DNA of 64,000 nt. It comes from Bradyrhizobium sp. CCH5-F6. Its GTDB lineage: Bacteria > Pseudomonadota > Alphaproteobacteria > Rhizobiales > Xanthobacteraceae. Position 1 is the stretch's first letter. Every line of letters starts with the position of its first letter. The stretch lies in contig NZ_LSIC01000124.1 of assembly GCF_001556045.1 (NCBI RefSeq), positions 62,001 through 126,000 of the forward strand, in the 5' to 3' direction. Below the pieces are notes generated by a model. It had not been told where the DNA came from. It did not search any database and saw only the letters and a list, made by a program, of their open reading frames with translations. This document shows positions 26,529 to 35,101 of the stretch, piece after piece. Position numbers and translations under genes: made by a program.

Positions 26529-27656
26529 ATGAAATTTCCGGCGTTGTTCAAACCGTTGCAGGTCGGTCCGTACAAGCTCGCGCATCGCGTCGCGATGGCG
26601 CCGCTCACGCGCATGCGGGCCGAGCGTGAGAGCTTTGCGCCGCGGCCGCTCAACGCCGAATATTACGGCCAGCGCGCAACGCAAGGCGGCCTGATCGTCG
26701 CCGAGGCCTCGCCGGTGCTCTCGCACGGACGCGGCAATCCGGCAACGCCCGGCATCTATTCGGAGGCGCAAATCGCGGGCTGGCGCAAGGTGGTCGATGC
26801 CGTTCACGCCAAGGGCGGCATCATCTTTCTCCAGCTCTGGCATGTCGGCCGCGTCTCGCATTCCTCCTTTCACGGCGGCGCGCTGCCGGTGTCGGCTTCC
26901 GCCATCCCGATCAAGGCGGAAGGCATGAGAGCGATGACGGCCGACGGCAAGATTGCCGACTACGAGACGCCGCGCGCGCTGGAGACCGAGGAGGTCAAGG
27001 GCATCGTCGAGGCGTTCCGGCAGGGTGCGAAGAACGCGCTCGCTGCCGGCTTCGACGGCGTCGAGATCCACGGCGCCAACGGTTATCTGCTCGAGCAGTT
27101 CCTGCAATCGCGCAGCAACCAGCGCACCGACCAATATGGCGGCTCGATCGAAAACCGTGCGCGGCTGCTGCTCGAGGTCACGCAGGCGGCGATCGACGTC
27201 TGGGGGGCGAACCGCGTCGCCGTCCGGCTGTCGCCTCACGGCATCGCCAATGATTCCGGCGAGCCCGATCCGATGCCGCTCTATACATACGTCGTGAAGG
27301 CGCTCGACAAGCTTGGTCTCGCCTATCTGCATTTCATCGAGCCGCGCTCCAGCGGCGCCGGCCGCGCCGACGTGCACTGGGAGAACGTGCCCTCGGCAAT
27401 GGTGCTGTTTCGCCCGCTTTACAGCGGCGTGCTGATGACGGCGGGCGGCTTCACCGGCGAAACCGCGAATGCGGCGATCGCCGACGGCCATGCCGACATC
27501 ATCGCCTTCGGCCGCATCTTCATCTCCAATCCCGATCTGCCGCGCCGGCTTCAGCACGGCTATCCGATCACGCCGTACAACCGCGCGACGTTCTATGGCG
27601 GCGAGGAGAAGGGATATACGGACTATCCTGTTTATGACGAGCTGACGCCGGCCTAG
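26529..27656 (+). CDS. Old Yellow Enzyme-family alkene reductase
   Basis: A 375-residue flavin-dependent reductase of the OYE/NemA family. It shows the FMN-binding N terminus (LFKPLQVGPYKLAHRVAMAP, LTRMRA), QLWHVGRVSH, and the substrate-binding block FDGVEIHGANGYLLEQFLQS with RTDQYGGSIENR. These enzymes reduce activated C=C bonds of enones, nitro-esters and similar electrophiles with NADPH. Located between an ALDH and a GFA-like gene, it probably has a detoxification role for electrophiles. Full length and all core motifs present. Confidence 0.93.
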   Translation: MKFPALFKPLQVGPYKLAHRVAMAPLTRMRAERESFAPRPLNAEYYGQRATQGGLIVAEASPVLSHGRGNPATPGIYSEAQIAGWRKVVDAVHAKGGIIFLQLWHVGRVSHSSFHGGALPVSASAIPIKAEGMRAMTADGKIADYETPRALETEEVKGIVEAFRQGAKNALAAGFDGVEIHGANGYLLEQFLQSRSNQRTDQYGGSIENRARLLLEVTQAAIDVWGANRVAVRLSPHGIANDSGEPDPMPLYTYVVKALDKLGLAYLHFIEPRSSGAGRADVHWENVPSAMVLFRPLYSGVLMTAGGFTGETANAAIADGHADIIAFGRIFISNPDLPRRLQHGYPITPYNRATFYGGEEKGYTDYPVYDELTPA

Positions 27657-27664
27657 GTCTCGCT

Positions 27665-27769
27665 GTCATTCCGGGGCGCCGCGTAGCGTCGAGCCCGGAA
27701 TCCATTTCGCCCTCCGGCGTGCCGCCTGATGGATTCCGGGCTCGCGACTTCGTCGCGCCCCGGAATGAC
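27665..27769. repeat. Palindromic intergenic repeat, GTCATTCCGGGGCG family, copy 1
   Basis: The left end GTCATTCCGGGGCG and the right end CGCCCCGGAATGAC are near-perfect inverted repeats. Inside, GAGCCCGGAATCCAT pairs with ATGGATTCCGGGCTC. The same design recurs at 36722-36823. It lies right after the OYE stop, so it may stabilise or terminate that transcript. Confidence 0.8.
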
Positions 27770-27811
27770 GATCGTATTGTCGCACGCGCAATGCCGATGG
27801 AGAGACAGGCC

Positions 27812-28315
27812 ATGGCCAAAGCCGCAGCCGCCGCAGGGATCGCAACCGGGCAATGTCTCTGCGGCAAAATCACCTTCGAGATCGACGTGCCGGCGCGTTG
27901 GGCCTGGCACGATCATTCCGCCGCCAGTCGCCGCGCCCATGGCGCGGCTTACGCGACCTATGTCGGCAGCTGGAAGAAGCGCTTCCGCATCACCAAGGGC
28001 CAGACGGCTCTCACCCGCTACGAGGACAAGGCCACGAAGACCACGCGCAGCTTCTGCTCGCATTGCGGCACGCCGATCGCCTATGAACGTCCGCGCGGTC
28101 CGCACATGGTCAACATTCCCCGCGCGTTGTTCAAGGAGCGCACCGGCCGCCAGCCGCTCTATCACATCGCGATCGAAGAGCTGCAGGAATGGGCCTATAG
28201 CGGCGAGCCGCTGGTGCCGCTGAAGGGTTTTCCGGGTGTGGTCTGGCAGCGCTCGAAAAAGAAGAAGCGGGCGAGAGGCGAAGATCCGTTCGAACTGGGG
28301 CGGGAGGAGATGTAG
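27812..28315 (+). CDS. GFA-family protein lacking the central zinc cysteines
   Basis: A 167-residue protein of the glutathione-dependent formaldehyde-activating (GFA) family. The beginning (GQCLCGKITFEI) and end (FCSHCGTPIAYE) keep the two structural cysteine pairs, but the usual central H-C-H-C-x-x-C block is WHDHSAASRRAHG here, with no cysteine. In family members those residues bind the second zinc near the substrate, so this one cannot use that site. It ends in a lysine/arginine-rich tail. The ATG at 27812 follows GGAGAG at 27799-27804; an ATG at 27791 would add 7 residues. Function is uncertain. Confidence 0.8.
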   Translation: MAKAAAAAGIATGQCLCGKITFEIDVPARWAWHDHSAASRRAHGAAYATYVGSWKKRFRITKGQTALTRYEDKATKTTRSFCSHCGTPIAYERPRGPHMVNIPRALFKERTGRQPLYHIAIEELQEWAYSGEPLVPLKGFPGVVWQRSKKKKRARGEDPFELGREEM

Positions 28316-28424
28316 CGCGCTGCGTTCCCACGCAACGCAGCCATGACCGCGCTTCCTTGCGTGCCTCCCAGGACTTCGGCCATCATGCGCCGTCCTTGCG
28401 GCAACGCCCGCTCCTGGAGGAAAC

Positions 28425-30086
28425 ATGAAGAACAAGATCACCGGCCGCTCCGCCTTTCTCGCGCTGCTCAAGGATGAGGGCATCACGCATCTGTTCGGCA
28501 ATCCCGGCACCACCGAGCTGCCGATCATGCACGCGCTGAAGGATCATCCCGATCTCACCTATGTGATGGCGATGCAGGAGAGCCTGGTGGTCGCGATCGC
28601 CGATGGCTACAGCCGCGCCTCCGGCAAGCTCGTCGCCTGCAACGTGCACGTCGCACCGGGCCTCGGCAACGCGATGGGCTCGCTCTACAACGCCCAGTTC
28701 ACGGGCACGCCGATGATCCTCACCGCCGGCCAGCAGGAGCAGGGCCATGGCCTGATGGAGCCGGTGCTTTACGGTCCCCTGGTGCGCATGGCCGAGCCGC
28801 TGGTGAAATGGGCGGTCGAGGTGACGCGTCTGGAAGACCTGCCGCGCATCGTTCGCCGCGCCGCCAAGGTCGCGACCACGCCTCCGACCGGCCCCGTGTT
28901 CATCTCGCTGCCCGGCGACATCCTCAACAGCGAGGCCGGAATCGATCTCGGCCGTTCCACGCGCATCGACGCCCGCACCAAACCGTCGGATGAGGCGCTC
29001 AGGGCCTTTGCGGCGCGCCTGCTCAAGGCCGAACGTCCCGTGATCGTCACCATGGACGAGGTGGTCAAGAGCGACGCGCTGAAGGAAGCGGCGGAGCTCG
29101 CCGAACTGCTGGGTGCTGCCGCCTATCAATCCTCGACGCCCTATGGTTCGCACTTCCTCTCGGAGAGCCCGAGCTTCGTCGGCACGCTTGCGCGCGTGCA
29201 GAAGGTCGCGCGCGATACACTCGCGCCTTACGATCTCCTGATTGCGCTCGGCGGCGATCCCTTGCGGATGTCGGTGTATAGCGAGGTCGATGCGCTGCCG
29301 GACGGTCTCGGCATCGTGCAGGTCGGCCTCGCCGATTGGGAGATCGCGAAGAATTACGGCGCCGAGATCGCGCTGAAGGCGGATCTCAAAGAAACGCTGC
29401 GTGCGCTGATTCCGCTGCTGAAGGAGATGGGCGGCGCTGCACTGGCGCAACGTGCAAGACAGCGTCTCGCCGAGCTTGCGCCCAAGAACTGGACCGCGCT
29501 CCGCGCCGCGCTGGTGGAGCAGATCGGCAAGAGCGAGGGCCGCAGCCCCATCGATCCGGACTTCCTGGTGCTGCAGATGGTCGAGGCCATGCCGGACAAT
29601 GCCATCCTCGTCGACGAAGGACTCACCTCCAGCCGCCAGATCACGGCGCTGCGTCCGCACCGCGACCGCTACGGCTATCACGGCCTCGCCTCCGGCGGCA
29701 TCGGCTGGGGCCTGCCGGCGTCGGTCGGCGCCAGCATCGCCAATCCGGACCGGCCCGTGGTCTGCTTCTCGGGCGATGGCAGCGCGATGTATTCGATCCA
29801 GTCGCTCTGGACGGCGGCGCATCACAAGCTGCCGCTCAACGTCGTCATCGTCAACAATGGCGGCTACCGCATCATCAAGCAACGCCTGCTCGCCTTCCAT
29901 GGCGATGACAATTACGTCGGCATGGATTTCGTCGATCCGCCGGTGGATTTCGCCGGCGTCGCCAAGGCGCTCGGCTGCGAGGCGATCAAGGTCAGCGACC
30001 CCCGCGAACTAAAGGCGACGCTGTCGTCGGCGTTCAGCCGGCCGGGGACGAAGCTGATCGAGGTGATGGTGGACGGGAAGGTGTAG
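28425..30086 (+). CDS. Thiamine diphosphate enzyme, benzoylformate decarboxylase-like
   Basis: A 553-residue three-domain ThDP enzyme. By eye it aligns best with benzoylformate decarboxylase (MdlC): FGNPGTTELP, MQES with the cofactor-activating Glu, HVAPGLGNAMGSLYNAQ with the conserved His equivalent to H70, and the ThDP/Mg motif SGDGSAMYSIQSLWTAAHHKLPL ending NNGGY. The second BFD active-site His (H281, in RYHQY) appears to be Ser here (LRMSVY), and S26 is Thr. It probably decarboxylates or carboligates an aryl or branched 2-oxo acid, with a shifted specificity. An aldehyde product would suit the nearby ALDH. It follows the GFA-like gene by 109 bases. Confidence 0.87.
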   Translation: MKNKITGRSAFLALLKDEGITHLFGNPGTTELPIMHALKDHPDLTYVMAMQESLVVAIADGYSRASGKLVACNVHVAPGLGNAMGSLYNAQFTGTPMILTAGQQEQGHGLMEPVLYGPLVRMAEPLVKWAVEVTRLEDLPRIVRRAAKVATTPPTGPVFISLPGDILNSEAGIDLGRSTRIDARTKPSDEALRAFAARLLKAERPVIVTMDEVVKSDALKEAAELAELLGAAAYQSSTPYGSHFLSESPSFVGTLARVQKVARDTLAPYDLLIALGGDPLRMSVYSEVDALPDGLGIVQVGLADWEIAKNYGAEIALKADLKETLRALIPLLKEMGGAALAQRARQRLAELAPKNWTALRAALVEQIGKSEGRSPIDPDFLVLQMVEAMPDNAILVDEGLTSSRQITALRPHRDRYGYHGLASGGIGWGLPASVGASIANPDRPVVCFSGDGSAMYSIQSLWTAAHHKLPLNVVIVNNGGYRIIKQRLLAFHGDDNYVGMDFVDPPVDFAGVAKALGCEAIKVSDPRELKATLSSAFSRPGTKLIEVMVDGKV

Positions 30087-30101
30087 GACAGCGCCTACAC
30101 T

Positions 30102-30185
30102 GTCATTGCGAGGAGCGCAGCGACGAATCAATCCAGGCTGTTTCCGCGGAGGGTTTCTGGATTACTTCGCTTCGCTCGCAATGAC
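30102..30185. repeat. Palindromic intergenic repeat, GTCATTGCGAGGAGC family, copy 1
   Basis: GTCATTGCGAGGAGC at the left and GCTCGCAATGAC at the right are inverted; inside, AATCCAGGCTGTTTCCGCGGAGGG leads to TTCTGGATT, giving nested stems. A second copy is at 62926-63010. It sits between the convergent ThDP-enzyme and monooxygenase genes. Confidence 0.8.
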
Positions 30186-30195
30186 GAGGAGGCAG

Positions 30196-31575
30196 CTACC
30201 CTTTGTTCCCCACCCGATACCCGGCCGCCGGATGCTTGGCATCGAGCCTTGCCCGGCCCGCGCCGAACAGCTTCTCCCGCAGCGTCCCCTTCGCATACTC
30301 CTTCTTGTAACGTCCGCGCCGGGTCAGCTCCGGCACCAGCATGTCCGCGATGTCCTCGAAATCGCCGGGTGAGATCGCGAACGCGACATTGAGCCCGTCG
30401 ACGTCGGTCGCCTCGAACCATTGCTCGATCTTGTCGGCGACCATCTCGGGCGTGCCGACCACGACCGGGCCGGCGCCGCCGATGCCGACATGCTCGATGA
30501 CGTCGCGCACGGTCCAGACACGGTCCGGATCGGCGCGGGTGACGTTGTCCATGGCGCTGCGGCCGGCGTCGTTCTGGACGTGGCGCACCTGCTGGTCGAG
30601 GTCGTAGCCGGAGAAGTCCACGCCGGTCCATCCCGACATCAGCGCGAGCGCGCCCTCGGGGCTGATGTGGCGGCGGTAGTCGGCGTATTTCTCCTTCGCC
30701 TCGGCTTCGGTCCGCCCGAGGATGATCGTCATCATCGAGAACATCAGGATCTCGGCCGGGTCGCGGCCGAGCGCGGCGGCCTCTTGCCGGATGGCGGACA
30801 CACGCGGTGCGATCACCTTGGCCGACGGCCCCGACATGAACACGCATTCGGCATGCCTGGCCGCGAATTGCCGCCCCCGCGGCGAGGTGCCGGCCTGGTA
30901 CAGCACCGGCGTGCGCTGCGGCGACGGTTCGCTGAGATGAATCGTGTTGTTGATGCGGTAGTTCGTGCCCTCGTGATGGACGCGATGAACCTTCGCGGGA
31001 TCGGTGAAGATGCCGCGCTTGCGGTCCCGCAGCACGGCATCGTCCTCCCAGCTTCCTTCCCAGAGCTTGTAGACCACCTCCATATATTCGTCGGCGATGT
31101 CGTAACGGTCGTCGTGCCCAGTCTGCTTGTCCTTGCCGGCGCCGCGCGCAGCACTGTCGAGATAGCCGGTGACGACGTTCCAGCCGATCCGCCCCTCGGT
31201 GAGGTGATCGAGCGTCGACATCCGCCGTGCGAACGGGTAGGGCGGCTCGAAAGACAGATTGCTGGTGACGCCGAAGCCGAGATTTTGCGTCACCGCGGCC
31301 ATGGCCGAGAGCAGCAGCAGCGGCTCGTTCGACGGCGTCTGCGCCGCGTTGCGCAAGGCTGCGTCAGGGCTGTTGCCATAGACGTCATAGACGCCGAGCA
31401 CGTCGGCCAGGAACAGCCCGTCGAAACGGCCGCGCTCCAGCGTCTTGGCGAGATCGATCCAGTAGGGCAGGCGGTTGTAGTCGGCGGTGCGGTCGCGCGG
31501 GTGGGTCCACAGGCCCGGTGACTGGTGTGCGACGCAATTCATCGCAAAGGCGTTGAGCCTGATCTCTTTGGCCAT
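30196..31575 (-). CDS. LLM-class flavin-dependent monooxygenase, NtaA/SnaA/DszA type
   Basis: A 459-residue two-component flavin monooxygenase of the NtaA/SnaA/SoxA(DszA) subgroup. Signatures are RFDGLFLADVLGVYDVYG near residue 60, TEGRIGWNVVTGYLDSA, and VLYQAGTSPRGRQFAA. These oxygenases use FMNH2 from a separate reductase to attack amines, sulfones or aminopolycarboxylates. No reductase gene is adjacent. It is divergent from an M20 peptidase and an amino acid importer, so its substrate is plausibly an N- or S-containing amino-acid-like compound. The ATG at 31575 follows GAGGGGACC. Confidence 0.9.
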   Translation of the reverse strand: MAKEIRLNAFAMNCVAHQSPGLWTHPRDRTADYNRLPYWIDLAKTLERGRFDGLFLADVLGVYDVYGNSPDAALRNAAQTPSNEPLLLLSAMAAVTQNLGFGVTSNLSFEPPYPFARRMSTLDHLTEGRIGWNVVTGYLDSAARGAGKDKQTGHDDRYDIADEYMEVVYKLWEGSWEDDAVLRDRKRGIFTDPAKVHRVHHEGTNYRINNTIHLSEPSPQRTPVLYQAGTSPRGRQFAARHAECVFMSGPSAKVIAPRVSAIRQEAAALGRDPAEILMFSMMTIILGRTEAEAKEKYADYRRHISPEGALALMSGWTGVDFSGYDLDQQVRHVQNDAGRSAMDNVTRADPDRVWTVRDVIEHVGIGGAGPVVVGTPEMVADKIEQWFEATDVDGLNVAFAISPGDFEDIADMLVPELTRRGRYKKEYAKGTLREKLFGAGRARLDAKHPAAGYRVGNKG

Positions 31576-31737
31576 GCTGGTCCCCTCGGCGCCCTGTACT
31601 GAGGGCTCTTCGAATGCTAGATGTGCGCCCCAACTTGGCGAAGTTCTTGCATATGTTTGGGTCTTGGCAAGGTCAAAATCGGCGGTGCCGCCGCGCGTGG
31701 CAAGCCAATCTCGAGCGAGCAACAGCGAAATCCCAAG

Positions 31738-31773
31738 TCAACGTCCAAGACAACCTCCAAGCCAACTTCCAAG
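31738..31773. repeat. Three tandem copies of a degenerate 12-base unit
   Basis: TCAACGTCCAAG, ACAACCTCCAAG and CCAACTTCCAAG follow one another exactly (consensus NCAACNTCCAAG), with weaker partial units on both sides (CCCAAG at 31732 and GTGCCCAAG at 31776). They lie in the 277-base divergent space between the monooxygenase and M20 genes, where repeated regulator half-sites would be expected. Confidence 0.55.
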
Positions 31774-31852
31774 ACGTGCCCAAGCCCCCGCCATTCGACG
31801 GCTCACGTAGCCCGCTACGTTCGCCCGTGTCGAAACCTTGAAAACGAAAGCA

Positions 31853-33250
31853 ATGACCAGAGCCGACGCCATCGCCCGTGCCCGTGACGATTTCAAGTCC
31901 GGTGCGTTTCTCGCCGAGCTCGACCGCCGCGTCGCGTATCGGACCGAAAGCCAGAACCCGTCGCGCGGCACCGAGCTGCGCGCCTATCTGGAGCAGGAGA
32001 TGCAGCCGGCCTTCGCCGCGCTGGACTTTTCCAGCCGTATCGTGGAATCGCCGAGCGGCAAGGCGCCGTTCCTGTTTGCCGAGCACCGCGAGAGCGATTC
32101 AGCGCCGACCGTGCTGGTTTACGGCCATGGCGATGTCGTCGATGGCATGGAAGGCGAGTGGCGCGATGGCCGTGATCCCTGGCGCACCACCGTTTCGGGC
32201 ACGCGGCTCTACGGCCGCGGCACCGCCGACAACAAGGGACAGCACAGCATCAACATGGCGGCGTTGCGCGCCGTGCGAGATGCCCGCGGCGGCAAGCTCG
32301 GCTTCAATGCCAAATTCATCATCGAGATGGGCGAGGAGATCGGCTCGCCCGATCTCGGCAAGGTCTGCGATCTCAACCGCGGTGCGCTCGAGGCCGACCT
32401 GTTCATGGCCTCCGACGGGCCTCGCCTGTCCGCCGACCGGCCGACGCTCTTTCTCGGCTGCCGCGGCGGCATCCGCATCCATCTCGACGTGAATCTGCGC
32501 GATGGCGGCCACCATTCCGGCAATTGGGGCGGTGTGCTCGCCAATCCCGCGACCATCCTGGTCAACGCGATCTCGACGCTGGTCGATGGCCATGGCCGTC
32601 TCCTGCTCGACGCCTTGAAGCCGCCCCGGCTCACCAACCAGATCCGCAGCTATCTGGCGGACGTGGAGGTGGTGCCGACCGCGGACGAGCCCGCGCTGGC
32701 CGAGAACTGGGGCGAGGAGGGCCTGTCGGCGGCCGAACGGCTCTATGCCTGGAACACGCTGGAGGTGCTGGCGATGTCCTCGGGCAATATCGAGAAGCCG
32801 GCGAACGCCATCCCTGGCCATGCCAATGCCGTTCTGCAGCTGCGTTTCGTGGTCGGGACGAAGGTGGAGGGCCTGATCGAGGCGATCCGCGCGCATCTGG
32901 TGGAAAAGGGTTTTCCGATGGTCGAGGTGCGGGCGGCCCAGAGCTTTGCTGCATCGCGCACCGATTTCGACAGCCCCTGGATCAAATGGGCAGCGGAATC
33001 GGTCAGGGAGACCACGGGAAAGGCGCCGGCCGTGCTGCCGAATTTCGGCGGCTCGCTGCCGAACGACGTGTTTTCCGAGATTTTGGGCCTGCCGACGATC
33101 TGGGTCCCGCACTCCTATCCCGGCTGCTCCCAGCATGCGCCCAATGAGCACATCCTGCTGCCATTGACCGAAGAGGCCTTGACGATGATGGCCGGGCTGT
33201 TCTGGGATCTCGGCGAATTGCCAAGACCGCTGACAGGCCCGTTAACCTGA
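31853..33250 (+). CDS. M20-family metallopeptidase
   Basis: A 465-residue zinc peptidase/amidohydrolase. The metal and catalytic residues are in order: His in VLVYGHGDVVDG, bridging Asp in GRGTADNKGQHS, the Glu pair in EMGEEIGS, Asp in ASDGPRL and the last His in SQHAPNEHI. A dimerisation domain lies between about 200 and 320 (GCRGGIRIHLDVN). The family cleaves dipeptides, N-acyl or N-carbamoyl amino acids. It lies just before a complete polar amino acid ABC transporter and divergent from a monooxygenase, suggesting processing of an imported or acylated amino acid. ATG 31853 was chosen; a TTG at 31838 would add five residues. Confidence 0.92.
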   Translation: MTRADAIARARDDFKSGAFLAELDRRVAYRTESQNPSRGTELRAYLEQEMQPAFAALDFSSRIVESPSGKAPFLFAEHRESDSAPTVLVYGHGDVVDGMEGEWRDGRDPWRTTVSGTRLYGRGTADNKGQHSINMAALRAVRDARGGKLGFNAKFIIEMGEEIGSPDLGKVCDLNRGALEADLFMASDGPRLSADRPTLFLGCRGGIRIHLDVNLRDGGHHSGNWGGVLANPATILVNAISTLVDGHGRLLLDALKPPRLTNQIRSYLADVEVVPTADEPALAENWGEEGLSAAERLYAWNTLEVLAMSSGNIEKPANAIPGHANAVLQLRFVVGTKVEGLIEAIRAHLVEKGFPMVEVRAAQSFAASRTDFDSPWIKWAAESVRETTGKAPAVLPNFGGSLPNDVFSEILGLPTIWVPHSYPGCSQHAPNEHILLPLTEEALTMMAGLFWDLGELPRPLTGPLT

Positions 33251-33337
33251 GGCATTGGTCCAGCCGAAAGTCACATTCAAATCCGGCCCGATTTGTGCTT
33301 GCATCCGGCCGCATCATCCTGAAAGGGGAAGAAGAAA

Positions 33338-34249
33338 GTGAAACATTTCCGTAGCATCGGGCTCGCGCTCGCCGCGACCTTCGTCGTCAGCCAGGCCGGG
33401 GCGCAGGAGCTGACCGGCACGCTGAAGAACATCAAGGACACCGGGGCGATCACGCTCGGCTTCCGCGACTCCTCGATTCCGTTCTCCTATCTGGACGACA
33501 ACCAGAAGCCCGTCGGGTTCGCGATGGACATCTGCTACAAGATCGTCGACGCAGTGAAGAAGGAGCTCAAGCTCGACAAGCTCGAGGTCAAGCTCAACCC
33601 GGTGACGTCGGCGACGCGTATCCCGCTGATGGCCAACGGCACCATCGACCTCGAATGCGGCTCGACCACCAACAATGCCGAGCGCCAGAAGCAGGTCGCC
33701 TTCACCAACACCCACTACCTGACGGCCAGCCGCTACGTCTTCAAGAAGGCGAGCGGCCTGAAGTCGATCGACGATCTCAAGGGCAAGACCGTCGTCTCGA
33801 CCGCTGGCACCACCAACATCAAGCAGCTCACCGAAGCCAACGTCGCGAAGGGCCTCGGCGCCAACATCATTCCGGCCAAGGACCACGCCGAAGCCTTCCT
33901 CATGGTCGAGACCGACCGCGCGGTCGCCTTCGTGATGGACGACATCCTGCTGGCGAGCCTCGTCGCCAGCTCGAAGAACCCGGACGACTATGTCATCTCC
34001 AAGGATGCGTTCTCCAAGCCCGAGCCCTACGGCATCATGCTGCGCAGGGACGATCCCGCCTTCAAGAAGGTGGTCGATGCGGCGACGGCGGCGCTCTATA
34101 CGTCCGGCGAGGCCCAGAAGATCTACGACAAGTGGTTCACCCAGAAGATCCCGCCGAAGGGCCTGAACCTCAACACGCCGATCTCGGCCGAGCTCAAGAA
34201 CGAGTTCGCCAAGCCGACGGACTCGCCGAACCCGGACGACTACAAGTAA
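33338..34249 (+). CDS. Amino acid ABC transporter substrate-binding protein, GltI-like
   Basis: A 303-residue periplasmic binding protein (SBP_bac_3). The signal peptide is MKHFRSIGLALAATFVVSQAGA, followed by QELTGTLKNIKDTGAITLGF, PFSYLD and VGFAMDICYKI. The block LECGSTTNNAERQKQVAFT is diagnostic for the glutamate/aspartate GltI group. It delivers an acidic or polar amino acid to the GltJKL-type permease encoded directly downstream. GTG start at 33338 behind AAAGGGGAAGAAG. A hairpin separates it from the first permease gene, the usual way to make more binding protein than membrane components. Confidence 0.93.
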   Translation: MKHFRSIGLALAATFVVSQAGAQELTGTLKNIKDTGAITLGFRDSSIPFSYLDDNQKPVGFAMDICYKIVDAVKKELKLDKLEVKLNPVTSATRIPLMANGTIDLECGSTTNNAERQKQVAFTNTHYLTASRYVFKKASGLKSIDDLKGKTVVSTAGTTNIKQLTEANVAKGLGANIIPAKDHAEAFLMVETDRAVAFVMDDILLASLVASSKNPDDYVISKDAFSKPEPYGIMLRRDDPAFKKVVDAATAALYTSGEAQKIYDKWFTQKIPPKGLNLNTPISAELKNEFAKPTDSPNPDDYK

Positions 34250-34278
34250 GATCAAACCTCGATCTTTCGATCGGGATC

Positions 34279-34315
34279 ATGTCCGGCCACTCTTGACACC
34301 AGGGTGGCCGGACAT
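34279..34315 (+). terminator. 12-bp perfect hairpin between binding-protein and permease genes
   Basis: ATGTCCGGCCAC (34279-34290) and GTGGCCGGACAT (34304-34315) pair completely around 13 bases. Without a T run after it (TTGCA), it is best read as an mRNA 3'-end protector or partial terminator that sets a high binding-protein to permease ratio. Confidence 0.65.
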
Positions 34316-34366
34316 TTGCATAGGCGCTCAGGACATCCATGACTGGCGCGTTCGCGCGGGGGACAC

Positions 34367-35098
34367 GTGAACTATAACTGGAACTGGGGAATCTTTTTCC
34401 AGCCGAACCCGATGGGGACCGGCACCTATCTCGACATGCTGCTGTCGGGCTTGGTGCTGACCCTCAAGACCGCGGCGCTGGCCTGGGTCATCGCGCTGAT
34501 CACCGGCTCGATCGTCGGCGTGATGCGCACGCTGCCCTCGAAGGGGGCGAACTGGTTCGGCTTTGCCTATGTCGAGTTCTTCCGCAACATGCCGCTGCTC
34601 GTGCAGCTCTTCCTGTGGTACTTCGTGCTCCCGGAGCTGCTGCCGAAAGCTGCGGGCACTTGGCTGAAGCAGTTGCCGAACGCGCCGTTCTGGACGGCCG
34701 CGATCGGCGTCGGCTTCTTCATGTCGGCCCGCGTCGCCGTGCAATTGCAGGCCGGCATCGGTTCGCTGCCGCGCGGGCAGAAGATGGCCGCAACCGCCCT
34801 GGGTCTGACCACGGTGCAGACCTATCGCTACGTGCTGCTACCGATGGCATTCCGCATCATCCTGCCGCCGCTCACCTCTGAATTCCTCAACACCATCAAG
34901 AACACGGCGGTCGCGATCACGATCGGCCTGCTCGAGCTGACCGGACAGGCGCGCTCGATGCAGGAATTCTCGTTCCAGGTGTTCGAGGCCTTCACCGCCG
35001 CAACCATCCTCTACCTCCTCGTCAACGCCGTCGTCGTGACCGGAATGCGCTTTCTCGAGCGCTGGGTCGCGATCCCCGGCTACATCACGGGGAAATAA
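34367..35098 (+). CDS. Amino acid ABC transporter permease, GltJ-like
   Basis: A 243-residue inner-membrane permease of the HisMQ/GltJ group. It begins NYNWNWGIFFQPNPMG, typical of GltJ, followed by five hydrophobic helices. The LPLLVQLFLWYFVLPELLP block and the cytoplasmic coupling loop PRGQKMAATALGLTTVQTYRYV (EAA-type) contact the ATPase. It forms a heterodimer with the next gene product. GTG 34367 follows GGGGGAC. Its stop is three bases before the next start. Confidence 0.92.
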   Translation: MNYNWNWGIFFQPNPMGTGTYLDMLLSGLVLTLKTAALAWVIALITGSIVGVMRTLPSKGANWFGFAYVEFFRNMPLLVQLFLWYFVLPELLPKAAGTWLKQLPNAPFWTAAIGVGFFMSARVAVQLQAGIGSLPRGQKMAATALGLTTVQTYRYVLLPMAFRIILPPLTSEFLNTIKNTAVAITIGLLELTGQARSMQEFSFQVFEAFTAATILYLLVNAVVVTGMRFLERWVAIPGYITGK

Positions 35099-35101
35099 GC
35101 G

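Noticed and set aside
31738..31773. Possible CRISPR array or replication iterons
   Set aside because: The repeat units are only 12 bases, directly adjacent with no unique spacers, and just three copies; no cas or rep gene is nearby.
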